DNA of 14,015 nucleotides from the NCBI GenBank assembly GCA_022615275.1, contig JAKEHA010000105.1, positions 1 through 14,015 of the forward strand. The letters run 5' to 3'. The translations under genes were made by a program, and so were the position numbers. Below are positions 13,921-14,015 of the stretch, piece after piece. The stretch is from Candidatus Latescibacterota bacterium (GTDB taxonomy: Bacteria > Krumholzibacteriota > Krumholzibacteriia > WVZY01 > JAKEHA01). The notes beneath the pieces were generated by a model that made no database searches, had not been told where the DNA came from, and worked only from the letters and a program-made list of their open reading frames with translations. Position 1 is the stretch's first letter, and every line of letters starts with the position of its first letter.

Positions 13921-14015
13921 TTCCGACATACAACGAGCGCGACAACATCGAGCGGTTGATTCGCGAGTTGCTGGCGCTGCCCGTCGACCTGGGCGTACTG
14001 GTCGTCGACGACAAC
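13902..14015 (+). CDS. GT2 glycosyltransferase, polyprenol-phosphate-mannose synthase-like, 3' end missing
   Basis: The final 114 bases encode the start of a DPM1-type GT2 enzyme. The sequence begins MEALVVIPTYNERDNIERL and ends at VLVVDDN, where the window stops. The nucleotide-binding strand, the TYNERDNIE motif and the first half of the VDDNSPDGT-type motif are visible. GTG at 13902 is chosen because AGAGG (13892-13896) lies five bases upstream; the in-frame GTG at 13899 would be too close. It overlaps the end of the YfhO-family gene by 19 bases in another frame. Whether it carries membrane helices cannot be seen. It is a second candidate for making polyprenyl-phosphate-linked sugar in this locus. 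The family call is good; the donor sugar is not determined. Confidence 0.8.
   Translation, partial: MEALVVIPTYNERDNIERLIRELLALPVDLGVLVVDDN

Overview
The window is GC-rich bacterial DNA with all 13 recognisable protein genes on the + strand, packed almost end to end. The many long open frames on the - strand look like high-GC shadows. The lineage cannot be fixed from sequence alone. The co-occurrence of a DUF2723 (GT117-type) membrane protein carrying TPRs with a YfhO-family membrane protein, in a GC-rich genome with a ribBA-ribH-nusB cluster, is reminiscent of FCB-superphylum or candidate-phylum bacteria (for example Eisenbacteria-like or Gemmatimonadota-like). This is a low-confidence inference.

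Region 1 (1-2614) is housekeeping: the 3' part of ribBA (riboflavin precursor synthesis), ribH (lumazine synthase), nusB (transcription antitermination factor) and a calcineurin-like metallophosphoesterase. Genes overlap by a few bases or are separated by 3, so they are probably one operon.

Region 2 (2636-5537) continues in the same direction after a 21-base gap: a class I SAM methyltransferase, a GT4 glycosyltransferase and an LPG_synthase_TM/UPF0104 'flippase-like' membrane protein. These are coupled by TAGTG and GTGA overlaps.

Region 3 (5538-5701) is the only sizeable gap (164 bases). It holds a possible promoter, a short GC hairpin touching a strong Shine-Dalgarno (SD) sequence, and a 31-codon leader ORF whose stop overlaps the start codon of the next gene (ATGA).

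Region 4 (5702-14015) is a glycoconjugate block: a DUF2723 GT-C-like membrane protein with C-terminal TPRs, a sugar-nucleotide epimerase, a DPM1/CsbB-like GT2 with two C-terminal membrane helices, a second GT4, a YfhO-family membrane protein behind its own possible extended -10 promoter, and the start of a second DPM1-like GT2 that runs off the window.

Taken together, regions 2-4 look like a lipid-linked (polyprenyl-phosphate-sugar) surface glycosylation locus. The epimerase would make a nucleotide sugar. The GT2 enzymes would load sugars onto a polyprenyl phosphate. A carrier would be flipped across the membrane. The GT-C-like YfhO and DUF2723 proteins would transfer sugars to an acceptor outside the cytoplasm. 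The acceptor, which could be a protein or a glycan, cannot be read from the sequence. No RNA genes, insertion sequences, CRISPR arrays or convincing intrinsic terminators were seen.
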